A stretch of 64,000 nucleotides of DNA from Fimbriimonadaceae bacterium (GTDB lineage: Bacteria > Armatimonadota > Fimbriimonadia > Fimbriimonadales > Fimbriimonadaceae): positions 17,305 through 81,304 of the forward strand of contig JAIBBE010000008.1 in the NCBI GenBank assembly GCA_019694835.1. Direction: 5' to 3'. The notes under the pieces are model-generated. The model ran no database searches. It saw only the letters and a program-made list of their open reading frames with translations, and was not told the origin of the DNA. The position numbers were made by a program, and so were the translations under genes. Shown in pieces: positions 16,356 to 25,277 of this stretch. Each line of letters starts with the position of its first letter. Within the stretch, counting starts at the first letter, position 1.

Positions 16356-16960
16356 TGAAAGTGAGATCTTTACTCGTCACCCTCTGCGCAATGTCACTGG
16401 CTGCTCAGGCCTTCGCCCAGCCAAGCCGCGGAACCGTCGCCATCTATCCGGTTCTCTTCGACGCGTCCGGCACGGATACGTCGCGCCAAAAGACCGAAGA
16501 CGCCCTCTACGAGGTCTTCAAGAAGGGCGGTTTCAAGGTGATTTCCGAAGGAACCTCGGCGGCAGCCTGGAAGAAGCAGGGCCTGAAAACACCGACCTAC
16601 ACACGCCCCCCATCGGTTCCACAGCTCGTCAAATTCGGCAATTCCGCAGGTGCTCGATATGTCGTTATGGCGCAAATCAACTATCGAACTCGTTCGATTT
16701 GGGTGAATCTGGGTCCGAAAACGATTTCAAGCTGCGACATTTCGGTAACGATTATCGACACGCAAAAGGGCGCAATTGCTTACGAAGCCGACGCCAGCGG
16801 TCGCAGCGATGAGAAGAGCGATCCGCTGAAGGTTGCCGGTGCCCTCCTGATCAGTCCCTTGGTGACGGCCGTAAGCGGTGGACCGAAGACCCCGCAAGAG
16901 TCGCGCGCCGGACAAATCGCGGTCGCGAAAGCGCTCGAGAAGTTCATCGTTGTCGACTAG
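16352..16960 (+). CDS. Secreted protein of unknown function coupled to murD
   Basis: 202 residues, ATG overlapping the murD stop (ATGA). A clear signal peptide (MKVRSLLVTLCAMSLAAQAFA, cleaved after FAQ or AFA) is followed by a compact alpha/beta domain: VAIYPVLFDASGTD, DALYEVFKKGGFKVIS, GARYVVMAQINYRTRSIWVN, DISVTIIDTQKGAIAYE. This pattern (stress of a conserved strand, Arg/Lys-rich helix, then a meander) recalls CsgG/LpoB-like periplasmic domains, but I would not assign it. Its fixed place behind murD suggests an envelope role. A hairpin repeat begins five bases after the stop. Confidence 0.75.
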   Translation: MMKVRSLLVTLCAMSLAAQAFAQPSRGTVAIYPVLFDASGTDTSRQKTEDALYEVFKKGGFKVISEGTSAAAWKKQGLKTPTYTRPPSVPQLVKFGNSAGARYVVMAQINYRTRSIWVNLGPKTISSCDISVTIIDTQKGAIAYEADASGRSDEKSDPLKVAGALLISPLVTAVSGGPKTPQESRAGQIAVAKALEKFIVVD

Positions 16961-16964
16961 CAGG

Positions 16965-16990
16965 GCCTTCATCCGTGGGAGGATGAAGGC
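16965..16990. repeat. REP-like hairpin with GTGGGA loop, after the dcw cluster
   Basis: A perfect 10-base stem (16965-16974 with 16981-16990) around GTGGGA, followed by ATA. It is the partner of the rsmH hairpin at 8480-8507: stem positions 3 and 5 change from A-T to C-G and from C-G to T-A, with their partners changing to match. Confidence 0.75.
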
Positions 16991-17008
16991 ATAAGAAAAA
17001 CACGAGCT

Positions 17009-17288
17009 CCCCCTCACTCCCGTGAGGGGGATCTGCGCAAGGACGAAGGACGCCGCGCTGAGGGGGAGTAATAAAGAACCTAGCAGTCGTCGAAGGACGC
17101 CGCGCTGAGGGGGAGTCATAAACGATTGCCCTCGGTATTACTCTCCCTCCCCGCACGCTCGTTCCTCGCGGCGAGGTCCCTCTCATCGGGAGATGAGAGG
17201 GAGTCATAAACGATTGCCCTAGGTATTACTCTCCCTCCCCGCGCGCTCGTTCCTCGCGGCGAGGTCCCTCTCATCGGGAGATGAGAGG
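17009..17288. repeat. Cluster of hairpins and tandem repeats
   Basis: This holds most of the 336-base gap after the dcw cluster. It contains a 9-base hairpin with TCCC loop (17009-17030); two copies of a ~26-base unit CGAAGGACGCCGCGCTGAGG... at 17043-17069 and 17091-17116; and an 88-base unit repeated in tandem at 17113-17200 and 17201-17288 with only about two differences. Each 88-base unit carries an 11-base stem TCCCTCTCATC/GATGAGAGGGA around a GGGA loop. No open frame of interest lies here. Confidence 0.8.
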
Positions 17289-17296
17289 GAGCTGGG

Positions 17297-17935
17297 TTAG
17301 GCGGCAATCTGCAGCGTCGCCGACTCTCCGCTCTCCCACATCGACACCGGCGTCGAAGCGGGTGACGACTGGCCGTTGCGCTTGGCGACCACGCGGAACC
17401 AGATCGGCACACCGGCGGTTGCCTGGAACTCGTACTTCGTCTTCGTCGTCGCGTCAATCATCACCCAATCCGCACTCGGACTGTTCTTGGATTCGATCGT
17501 AAAAGTGGTCGACGGGGTGTTGCCATTGCGCCGCCACTTGAGGCTGATCAGACCCAAGCCATCGTCCGTCGCGACCAGGTTAGTCGGTTGAGTTGGCGGC
17601 GTCTTGGTCGCCGGGGTCTTGTGAGGAGGCAGCATAAGCTGATCGAGCAACGGATCAGAGATTGCATTGTTGGCGCGCCAGATTTTTGCCCACTTGGCCA
17701 CGAATTGCCGGGCTGCTTTCTTGTTGATGTTCTTCTGCTCGACTGCGCTCTTCGCCGCTGCTTTGGCGGTCGCGGAGGAACTCAAGGCGGTGGAAAAGGC
17801 ACCGAAGAGCGTCGTCATCTCCGTGAGGTCGGTCGACTGCAAGCCAAGCGTAACTTTGTTGAGAGTTGCCACGTTCGAGAACGAGGTGAGGTCGTTGTTC
17901 AAGCGAGTGTCGTTGGTTTCTTCCGTAATGTACAT
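17297..17935 (-). CDS. Small protein with C-terminal fibronectin type III domain
   Basis: 212 residues from ATG 17935, set by a good AGGAG ribosome-binding site six to ten bases upstream. Residues 1-120 are a helical region (TLFGAFSTALSSSATAKAAA, KKAARQFVAKWAKIWRANNA) with no signal peptide; after a Thr/Pro linker, residues ~125-210 form a fibronectin type III domain (PTNLVATDDGLGLISLKWRR ... VPIWFRVVAKRNGQSSPAS). FnIII modules usually bind carbohydrate or protein partners; here without a signal peptide the location is unclear. The gene abuts the repeat cluster and may share a transcript with the ORF at 17992-18276. Confidence 0.7.
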   Translation of the reverse strand: MYITEETNDTRLNNDLTSFSNVATLNKVTLGLQSTDLTEMTTLFGAFSTALSSSATAKAAAKSAVEQKNINKKAARQFVAKWAKIWRANNAISDPLLDQLMLPPHKTPATKTPPTQPTNLVATDDGLGLISLKWRRNGNTPSTTFTIESKNSPSADWVMIDATTKTKYEFQATAGVPIWFRVVAKRNGQSSPASTPVSMWESGESATLQIAA

Positions 17936-17991
17936 GATCGTGTTTCTCCTGTAAGGGTTAACAAGATCATCGGCCCACCTCAGATCCCTCT

Positions 17992-18276
17992 TTAGGGCCA
18001 CTTTGTGCGATTGAATGTGAAAGTGACCGCAAATGTGGAGTTTTGGCAAGCGAACGGTAGCTGGAGCCCTCGAACTTCCGACGTGGAGTCCCAACCATTC
18101 TCCCCTCGTTTTTCGAGATTTATGAGGTATCGGTCGGAGAATCTCCGCAGATTGTCGAAGAAAAAGAGAAGTCCATCGGCTGGATTCACTTTTAGTTTGA
18201 GAGAAACCTCGTCATCTTCGGTGATTTGGAGAAGTGTGTCGCCAAAAGTGTCCAAAAGGCCGAGAGATCCGGACAC
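17992..18276 (-). CDS. Possible small hypothetical protein
   Basis: A 94-residue open frame from a GTG at 18276 with no clear ribosome-binding site. The translation is balanced in composition and protein-like (ITEDDEVSLKLKVNPADGLL, FSDRYLINLEKRGENG, STFAVTFTFNRT), unlike the Arg/Ser-rich shadows nearby. It would sit 56 bases upstream of the FnIII gene on the same strand, and the space between has that gene's ribosome-binding site. I recognise no family. It is reported because the alternative is an unexplained ~500-base gap. Confidence 0.35.
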   Translation of the reverse strand: MSGSLGLLDTFGDTLLQITEDDEVSLKLKVNPADGLLFFFDNLRRFSDRYLINLEKRGENGWDSTSEVRGLQLPFACQNSTFAVTFTFNRTKWP

Positions 18277-18460
18277 AACGTCGGCAGTTTCGCGCGCCTT
18301 GTGCCCTTGCCGCCAACGCTCATGAGGCGGCGGCGACTAAATTTTGTTAAGTTTTTTCGAGGAACAGCCCAATTTCCCGAATCCTGTGATACAGTAGAAC
18401 AACTGGCACCTGATTCAGCGCCGGAGACGGCAATGAACGAAGGGAGAATTGAGGAGAGTC

Positions 18461-19765
18461 ATGGTTCGTTCTTGGTTTGCACACGCTTGGCGCGTAACGC
18501 CTAGCTTGGTCGTTCAAGGAGCTGGCCGTATGTCAGCACTTGTCGTAGCTGGGTTGCTTCTCTGCAGCCTGTGTGAGGGGTCCGTCACGGTTACACCCTC
18601 GCAGCCTGGCCTACAGGAGTGGAGGCGCGCAGGGCCGGGGACGGATACGCAAGGGAGTGGCACGCGGTTCTACAGCTCATCTTCGAGCAGCGGCACTGTG
18701 GCAGAGAATGACCACGTGTTGCGCGTCGAGGTGAAGCTTTCTTTTAGCGAGCTTCCGTCGGGTTGCGAGGTCTACGCGGGGGTCGTGGGCCACGGACTTG
18801 ATGCAGCAGTACACACAACCGTGTATGGCTTGACCCTTGGGGGGTACACGTACAACTCAGCCCAATTGTCAAACTCCAACTCAACGATTTCACCGTTCGT
18901 GTTTCACATTAAGGATCCGTCTTCAAACGGCTACGGGTCTTCCCCTCGCACCGTAATCGTTCGGTTTTTTGTCAAGGATGGCAGCTCCTGGTCCTCTGCA
19001 ACCATGGAGTGCACGGTCAACCGCTTCAACTGCTTCGATGCTGGCATTGACTCGCGAAAGGCCTTTGGGGATCCCAACGTGGAAGGACGCATTGAAGCCA
19101 GTAGCAATGCAATTGCCCAAAGTGTTGTGTTCTCAGGTTGGACCTACAAGGGTGGCCTGTTTGCGGGGAACATGCCCTGGCAGTCTTCTTCCGATCGGTC
19201 GGGTCTGGCGCGAACCCAGTTTTGGTTTGACCCTGGCTCAACTGGGGTGACCGCGAGTGTGCTCACACTCTTCCGGAAAGGATATGACAACCAGAATGCC
19301 GCCGTTGACCGAGGGACTCCAAGCTTGGGCGTCTTTATGCCCCTCAACAATGACGCTAATCTCGTAACCTCTGGAGCCTCATTGGAGTCGACCTCCAAAT
19401 GGTCTACCAGACTCAACATTAGTCCTGCGGGCAATCCAAGCGGAACGGACCATCGATGGGATCAAAATCCAATCTCGATACCGACGGTGTACATTAAGGA
19501 CGAATACGTCAACTTCGCGCTCCAAAAGTACGAAGAAGACGGAGACCTCATCCAGAGCACCCAAACCCACAACGCAAAGCATCTCATCGTAGCTCTGAGC
19601 AGCGAATCGGGCTTGACGAGCACCGGAAGCCTGCAGTGGCGATACTTCGCCTCCCGCGAGTATGAAACAGCCGCTACCGGCATCTACGCGGACAGTCGAC
19701 CCCGTGTCTGGACGTGGACCCAGGGAGCCCCGACGGCGTTCTCGTCTGCATCGGTGTCGCAATGA
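18461..19765 (+). CDS. Secreted beta-rich protein, first gene of the RHS unit
   Basis: About 434 residues. Two starts are credible: ATG 18461 (GAGGAG just upstream) or ATG 18530 (AAGGAG eight bases upstream, giving MSALVVAGLLLCSLCEGS as a clean signal peptide). The mature part is Ser/Thr/Gly rich and beta-like, with no catalytic motif I recognise. Its TGA overlaps the ATG of the C39-like peptidase gene, so it is translated as part of the RHS unit and is a candidate secreted partner, adaptor or structural component. No family assigned. Confidence 0.75.
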   Translation: MVRSWFAHAWRVTPSLVVQGAGRMSALVVAGLLLCSLCEGSVTVTPSQPGLQEWRRAGPGTDTQGSGTRFYSSSSSSGTVAENDHVLRVEVKLSFSELPSGCEVYAGVVGHGLDAAVHTTVYGLTLGGYTYNSAQLSNSNSTISPFVFHIKDPSSNGYGSSPRTVIVRFFVKDGSSWSSATMECTVNRFNCFDAGIDSRKAFGDPNVEGRIEASSNAIAQSVVFSGWTYKGGLFAGNMPWQSSSDRSGLARTQFWFDPGSTGVTASVLTLFRKGYDNQNAAVDRGTPSLGVFMPLNNDANLVTSGASLESTSKWSTRLNISPAGNPSGTDHRWDQNPISIPTVYIKDEYVNFALQKYEEDGDLIQSTQTHNAKHLIVALSSESGLTSTGSLQWRYFASREYETAATGIYADSRPRVWTWTQGAPTAFSSASVSQ

Positions 19766-20748
19766 GGCTCACCTGGAAAGTTCTGCTTGCGGCTGTCGGA
19801 GTCACTTCTGCGGTCGGTGTGATCTGGACGCTTACTTCGGCCCCAAAAGGCGACGCGAAGTCAGCAGAACGGGTCGCCGCTGAGGATCGACAGTCCGCAG
19901 AAACGCACTACGCCAAGCAGGACTTCGCCCAAGCCGAAAAGGCCCTCTCCGAAGTCGTCGCCCGACACGCCGCGAGCACCGATCCGCTCGTTCAGGACCA
20001 GGTCGGCGTCACCCGCTTGCGCCTCGGCTACGCCGCAGCCCGCCAAGGTGCTTGGGACCGGGCGCGAGAGCACTTCCAAACGGCAGAGGCGAGCTACAAG
20101 GGCACTGACTTCAAGACTCCTGACTTCGGCGGCGTCGAAGATCAAGCCGCGTACCAGGCTGCCGTCTGCCTCGCTGCTGACGGGAAGAAGGAAGAAGCCC
20201 TCAAGGAGTTTGAGGCGTTCCTGACCAAGCACCGCGACAGCCCTCTCGTCAAGGCGGCTCATCGACGGCTCGTCATGCTCGACGAGAAGAACCGGGCGCG
20301 CTATGACACCTTGCTCCAGAAGGTGCTCGACGAACAGGCGGCAAAGGCGCGGTTCGAGCGGGCAACCTGCGGCCCGAAAGCTCTCGCCTACCTGCTCCAG
20401 AACCTGGGCAAAGGAACGATCACCTACGAAGTCCTTGCCAAAGACTGCGGGACGACCGACGACGGCACGAGCCTGGCGGGGATGCAGGCGGGGCTGAAAA
20501 GGCACGGGATCGCCGCGTTTGGATACGAGGTCAACCGCAAAGACTTTGCAAACCTTCCCCTGCCCGCCCTGTGGCTGCAAGGCGAGCACTACCTGGTCGT
20601 GGAGCGCATCGATGAAAGCGCGGCCACCGTCTATGACCCCCTCACTGCAAAGACGCGCTCTGAGCCGTTGCCCAAGTCGGGCGACACGCGCTTCCTTGCC
20701 ACCGTTTTGAGTTTGAGTCCCTTGTCACTTTCCGAGGCAACGAAATGA
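19762..20748 (+). CDS. Membrane-anchored TPR protein with C39-like peptidase domain
   Basis: 328 residues from ATG 19762 (ATGA overlap with the preceding gene). An N-terminal transmembrane/signal-anchor segment (LTWKVLLAAVGVTSAVGVIWTL), a TPR-like helical region (about 40-190; QDFAQAEKALSEVVARHA, GAWDRAREHFQTAEASYK, KKEEALKEFEAFLTKH), then a papain-like C39 domain with C203 in ATCGPKALAYLL, H276 in GEHYLVVERID and D292 in TVYDPL. C39 enzymes cut double-glycine leaders during export. The usual oxyanion-hole Gln a few residues before the Cys is not evident (ARFERATC). The stop overlaps the RHS start, linking the two. Confidence 0.85.
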   Translation: MRLTWKVLLAAVGVTSAVGVIWTLTSAPKGDAKSAERVAAEDRQSAETHYAKQDFAQAEKALSEVVARHAASTDPLVQDQVGVTRLRLGYAAARQGAWDRAREHFQTAEASYKGTDFKTPDFGGVEDQAAYQAAVCLAADGKKEEALKEFEAFLTKHRDSPLVKAAHRRLVMLDEKNRARYDTLLQKVLDEQAAKARFERATCGPKALAYLLQNLGKGTITYEVLAKDCGTTDDGTSLAGMQAGLKRHGIAAFGYEVNRKDFANLPLPALWLQGEHYLVVERIDESAATVYDPLTAKTRSEPLPKSGDTRFLATVLSLSPLSLSEATK

Positions 20749-23700
20749 AATTGCACGAAACCCTCTTTGGCCGTTTGCTCGCTCAGGTCCTGGTCTATGC
20801 CCTGCTCCAGGCGTCGATTCCGCCAGCGTGGGCGGTGAGTTTGGAGGCACCGCGTTCCTTACCGGAATCGCCGCGCCAGCAAGCGAAGCCGACCGCGTTC
20901 GAGTCCTATGCGGCCGAGCTATCGTCGGTCAACCCCGATTGGGACAAGCTGCAGCGGCTCGCCCAGTCGTTCCCGGTCATCGAGAAGCCAGCCGCTTCGC
21001 GCGTGCTCGGTGCCTCGGAGATGGAGAGCCGGAAGGGTCTTCTCGCAGTGAACCCGTATGTTGCGGGGAGCCAGAAGTGGAGCGTCAATTACGCAGGCAT
21101 CGATCTGCTGACCGGCAACTACAGCACCAGCGCCACGGATATCAGCTTCGAAGGCGGCTACGGCATCCCGATCAACGTGACGCGTACGTATAGCTCGAAC
21201 AATCCGGACGACGGCCCCCTAGGCGTTGGTTGGACGCTGAGCGTTGATATTCGTTCCACAGCGGGTGGACTTCTCAAGAGCCCCGGTGCGCCGGTGCGCA
21301 GTGCTCCGGTCACCATGTTTGATCGCCCCCTCAAGGTGCCCGTTCGTGGTGTTAGCGACACCTACAGCGGTGGCGTTCCCCTCACCGAGGGAGTTATTGC
21401 CGAAGATGCCGGCGGATTCCAAGAGCATATTCAACGTGATGTGGACGGCATTCTGAGCACGCCTCCTTGGGACTCGAATGTGATCAGCAGTGTGCTTGAA
21501 TTCGACGAGGACTCAGGCAAAGAGTATTGGATGACGACCTCGAACGTCATGACAACTCCGGAAGGCTCAATCTACGAGTATGAGAAGGTCGGATCCTATA
21601 CTAACGGCGGCTCATATTCGCCCTGGGATACCTCCAACCCTCAACTCAAGACGCCGAGCAACGTCCTGAAGATCAAGAGGATCACCGATCGTCATGGGAA
21701 CATCACCGAGTTCACGTACGGGTCTGCCAAAACATACGCCAAAGCAAATGGCACGACCTCGGAACAACGCTTAACGAAAGTCACCATGCCGGGTGGACGT
21801 GAGCTTAACCTGACCTATGCCGGCGATGGTAACCACGTCACTGAGATAACGGATGGGACCGCCAGCGGTTCCCGTAAAGTGACGTACGGCTATGGGTCAA
21901 CGAGTGGCCAATTGGAGACCGTCACGACCGGCCTCATCGTCGGCAGTTCGGGAAGCGGGCTCGCCACTGGCTATACCTATGGAAGCGCCAAGCCGTCATC
22001 GGGGTGGGGAACGAGAGAGGTGGCAGGCAGCCTGCTCAAGTCAATCACTAATCCACGCGGGCTTACGACCAAGATCAAGTACATCATGGCGGACACGCAA
22101 ATGGCTCCCTACACGAGTTGGTATGGTGTCTCCGCACCCATCGCTTATGCGGTTATTGAGCCAAGTGGAGTCTGGCATTGGGCCGGGAATCCGGGCCTGA
22201 TCGGGGGCTTCTCGGTCACCGATGATGGGCTCAGCGTTACGGTCCCCAGCGCCTACGATGTGTGGGAGATCCAGTGTGTTACTGGAATTCGGTTCCAGAG
22301 CCGAATTGGACCAGCGAACGGCGCACTCCTTAACGATGGTGCCCTAGTCATCTACTCTACACCCGCGACGCTGCAACAGCCCCTCGAAATCTACATGAAG
22401 GATTTGCAGGCAGATACGAGCGGTACGGCCACCGAACTCAACTACCCGAACATCGACGCTTGGAAGCGCGTCTATGACATGGAAATGATGACCCTGGATC
22501 AAGAGGTCCGGTACATCTACCCGTGGCAGGATTCGGCCACCAACTTGGCCAATCGCAAGCTTGACGGAACGCAAATCCGGCGCCAGGAGGTGAAGACCGA
22601 TACGACCTACAACTTCCTCGGGGCTCCGCGTAGCAAGACCATCACCGAAGGCGGCATCGCCTACAATGGCACTTCGTTCTCAGATGCGACGCCAAACGTC
22701 GTCGAATACGCCTACCACGGCGAGGACAAGTACTTCCAGCAGAAGGCCGTTCGCGTCAAGACCGGCGGATCGAGTTGGCGCTATTCCTACACCGACTACT
22801 ACACCAAAACCGACACCTCAACCGGAGCGGCCAAGGGCATGACGAAGTACGTCTACGACGCCAAGTATGGCGGGATCACGGCGACGGGATCGGATTGGCG
22901 GACGGGGACGAACAGTGTGGCGCCGACGAGCGGGCAGCATGCGGCTGAGTTCAAATATGACAGCAAGGGCAGGGTCACGGAGGTCCAGAAGCTGCAATCC
23001 GTTTCCGGCTCGACCTACACCCGCGTCAAGACCACGACCAGTTACAACTCGGATGGCAGCCCTGGATGGGGGTTGCCTTATCAGGTAAAGGAAGACGAAG
23101 GCAGCGGCAAGATCAACCGAACCACGACCACAACCGCCTACGACCCCGTCGGAAGGGCAACGCATGTCACCGATGCAGCCGGGCGGACATTCGAGACAGT
23201 CTACAACGCGTTTGGGCAGGTGACGACCGTCACGAGGACCGACACAAACCCCGATGTGGGCATCGTCCAGTACTCGTACGGCGTCGATCTGGCGAATGAG
23301 CCGGAGAGCTATGGCATGGTCGTTCTCGTCGAAGATCTCCTGAGTGGGGCGTGGACGAGCATGGCCTACAACCCGCTGAGCCACAGCAACTTGGCGGCTC
23401 GCGGGCAGGTAGCGAGTGTTGTCAACGGCGACGGCCTGCTGTACAGCGATTACACGGTGAATTACACCTACGACACGGCCGGCCGGCGCTCGGCGGTGGA
23501 GTATGACTTCGACTTTCACCCAACCGGTGGTAACACCTATTACGGCTATCGCGATTACGTGCGGGTCGGCTCGCCCGAGTCGCCCAATTACGCCTTCCAG
23601 ACGATGACGCTGTTAGTCCCTGATGAAGGAGTGTTGAAGAAGACGGCAGAGGAGTTTCATTATCAGTTCGACACGGCCGGGCGGCTGACGCACTCCGCGT

Positions 23701-25277
23701 TCGCACAATCATCGGACAATTCGAACTATCCCTTCTATCCCGACCTCGACAACCCGGGCGCGGCCAAGGCGACGCGGCGGGCGCACGTGGTGTACGACTA
23801 CCTGCCCAGCGGTCAGCTGGACGAGGTTCGCTACGCTTGGCAGGATCTTTCGGGGAGCAGCTACACCGACACCTACCTTCGCAAAGTGAGCTACACGTAT
23901 GAGGATTACAAGGGCCTGCGCAAGACGGCGACGCGCGCTTCGGGTGCCGGCGGCGCGACTTGGGGCTCGGGAACGGAGGATGAGTATCAATACGACGCTG
24001 ATCTCGATTACCTGACGGCGGTCGACTATTCATCCACCCCCGGCTCGTCGTTCACGGCGGATGACTCTTGGACCTATGATGCGGCTGGAAATCGGAGCAA
24101 TTCAGGTTATACTTACGACAACTTGAATCGCATGACGGCATCACCAGGCGCGACGTATTCGAACGATATTCTGGGGAATCGCACTTACCGAAACCCGGAG
24201 TCTTCAGGTGCGCGGCAGTATGTTTGGGACGACGCGGGGAGACTGCTAAAGTCGGCGGAAGCGACAAAGGGCGCAACCTACATGTACCGCGCGGACGGCA
24301 TGCGAATCAAGAAGGTGACGGGTTTGCAGCTGCTCTGGATTGAAGACGAGGAAACGGCTTCTGGCTATTACGACGAAGAGCAAGACGCCAACTTACCGAC
24401 TTGGCGCTACCGTTACGACGGTCAGATGTGCTTTGAGGAAGATTACACCGTCAACGTTCCCGGTTCGCCTCCCACGGTTTCGGTAACCGGCACGTCTTAT
24501 GCCTTAGGCGCACGCGGCATCGACATGATGCGCACGTTTACGTACAACCCCTACACCCAGGTGCGGACGTACGACACCAACGGCAAGAGCTTCCCGATCT
24601 ACGACGGTCATGGGAACATGATTGCGACGCTGGGGCGGTCTTCGTCTTCGCCTAATTATTCGATTGGGAACGAGCGGGAGTATGATGTTTGGGGAGACGT
24701 TCGTTCGACGAACGGGACGGGTGATCCGAATACTCGCTATTGTGCGAACCTGGGTCATAAGCAGGACGATGAGTCCGACCTGATCTACATGCGGGCTCGT
24801 TATTACGAGCCGGGGACGGGGAGGTTTATCAGCGAGGATCCGGCGATGGATGGTTGGAACTGGTTTGCTTATTGTGATAATCAACCAGTCAGTCGCGCTG
24901 ATGACTCTGGATTAGCATCAGTTGATGACCAAAGGGACTTCAACTTCTGGATGGCCGGGGGTATGATCGCCTTCTTTGGGGCCGCTATGTTGCTAATGAG
25001 CCCCATAAAGGTTGGCTTTGAGTGGACAGTCGCCATGGTCTTAATGCCTGCATCAGCAGCAGCTTTCGCCAGCGCCTTTGGCGCAACCAGTTCTAAGCTT
25101 GGTACAATCATGAAGGACATCCAGAAACTCAACTGGGCCTTGACGATAATCGCAGGAGTATGTGCAGCTTTCAAAATGGTAGCGTTCTCAGGCCCACTTG
25201 AGAAAGCTGCAGTCCTAGCTACTGGATTTGAGGCGTTGGTGATTCTCGGTTTGCTTGTGAGCATGGACTATGATTAA
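20745..25277 (+). CDS. RHS/YD-repeat protein with hydrophobic C-terminal domain
   Basis: 1510 residues from ATG 20745 (ATGA overlap). Signal-peptide-like start (LAQVLVYALLQASIPPAWA), a DUF6531-like entry (GIDLLTGNYSTSATDISFEG...RTYSSNN), many YD repeats (YDSKGRVTEVQK, YDPVGRATHVTDAAGR, YDAAGNRSNSGYTYDNLNRM) and the RHS core end (SDLIYMRARYYEPGTGRFIS). RHS shells encapsulate and release a variable C-terminal effector. Here the tip after DDSGL (residues 1391-1510) has about four hydrophobic helices and visibly lower GC than the shell, so a membrane-active effector is possible. No cleavage Asp motif was identified with certainty. A 53-residue membrane ORF overlaps the stop. Confidence 0.9.
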   Translation: MKLHETLFGRLLAQVLVYALLQASIPPAWAVSLEAPRSLPESPRQQAKPTAFESYAAELSSVNPDWDKLQRLAQSFPVIEKPAASRVLGASEMESRKGLLAVNPYVAGSQKWSVNYAGIDLLTGNYSTSATDISFEGGYGIPINVTRTYSSNNPDDGPLGVGWTLSVDIRSTAGGLLKSPGAPVRSAPVTMFDRPLKVPVRGVSDTYSGGVPLTEGVIAEDAGGFQEHIQRDVDGILSTPPWDSNVISSVLEFDEDSGKEYWMTTSNVMTTPEGSIYEYEKVGSYTNGGSYSPWDTSNPQLKTPSNVLKIKRITDRHGNITEFTYGSAKTYAKANGTTSEQRLTKVTMPGGRELNLTYAGDGNHVTEITDGTASGSRKVTYGYGSTSGQLETVTTGLIVGSSGSGLATGYTYGSAKPSSGWGTREVAGSLLKSITNPRGLTTKIKYIMADTQMAPYTSWYGVSAPIAYAVIEPSGVWHWAGNPGLIGGFSVTDDGLSVTVPSAYDVWEIQCVTGIRFQSRIGPANGALLNDGALVIYSTPATLQQPLEIYMKDLQADTSGTATELNYPNIDAWKRVYDMEMMTLDQEVRYIYPWQDSATNLANRKLDGTQIRRQEVKTDTTYNFLGAPRSKTITEGGIAYNGTSFSDATPNVVEYAYHGEDKYFQQKAVRVKTGGSSWRYSYTDYYTKTDTSTGAAKGMTKYVYDAKYGGITATGSDWRTGTNSVAPTSGQHAAEFKYDSKGRVTEVQKLQSVSGSTYTRVKTTTSYNSDGSPGWGLPYQVKEDEGSGKINRTTTTTAYDPVGRATHVTDAAGRTFETVYNAFGQVTTVTRTDTNPDVGIVQYSYGVDLANEPESYGMVVLVEDLLSGAWTSMAYNPLSHSNLAARGQVASVVNGDGLLYSDYTVNYTYDTAGRRSAVEYDFDFHPTGGNTYYGYRDYVRVGSPESPNYAFQTMTLLVPDEGVLKKTAEEFHYQFDTAGRLTHSAFAQSSDNSNYPFYPDLDNPGAAKATRRAHVVYDYLPSGQLDEVRYAWQDLSGSSYTDTYLRKVSYTYEDYKGLRKTATRASGAGGATWGSGTEDEYQYDADLDYLTAVDYSSTPGSSFTADDSWTYDAAGNRSNSGYTYDNLNRMTASPGATYSNDILGNRTYRNPESSGARQYVWDDAGRLLKSAEATKGATYMYRADGMRIKKVTGLQLLWIEDEETASGYYDEEQDANLPTWRYRYDGQMCFEEDYTVNVPGSPPTVSVTGTSYALGARGIDMMRTFTYNPYTQVRTYDTNGKSFPIYDGHGNMIATLGRSSSSPNYSIGNEREYDVWGDVRSTNGTGDPNTRYCANLGHKQDDESDLIYMRARYYEPGTGRFISEDPAMDGWNWFAYCDNQPVSRADDSGLASVDDQRDFNFWMAGGMIAFFGAAMLLMSPIKVGFEWTVAMVLMPASAAAFASAFGATSSKLGTIMKDIQKLNWALTIIAGVCAAFKMVAFSGPLEKAAVLATGFEALVILGLLVSMDYD

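Noticed and set aside
17043..17288. CRISPR array
   Set aside because: Only two copies each of two different units, no uniform spacers and no cas genes.
22818..23519. 233-codon minus-strand frame inside the RHS gene
   Set aside because: Antisense of clear YD repeats; Arg/Val/Gly-rich shadow.
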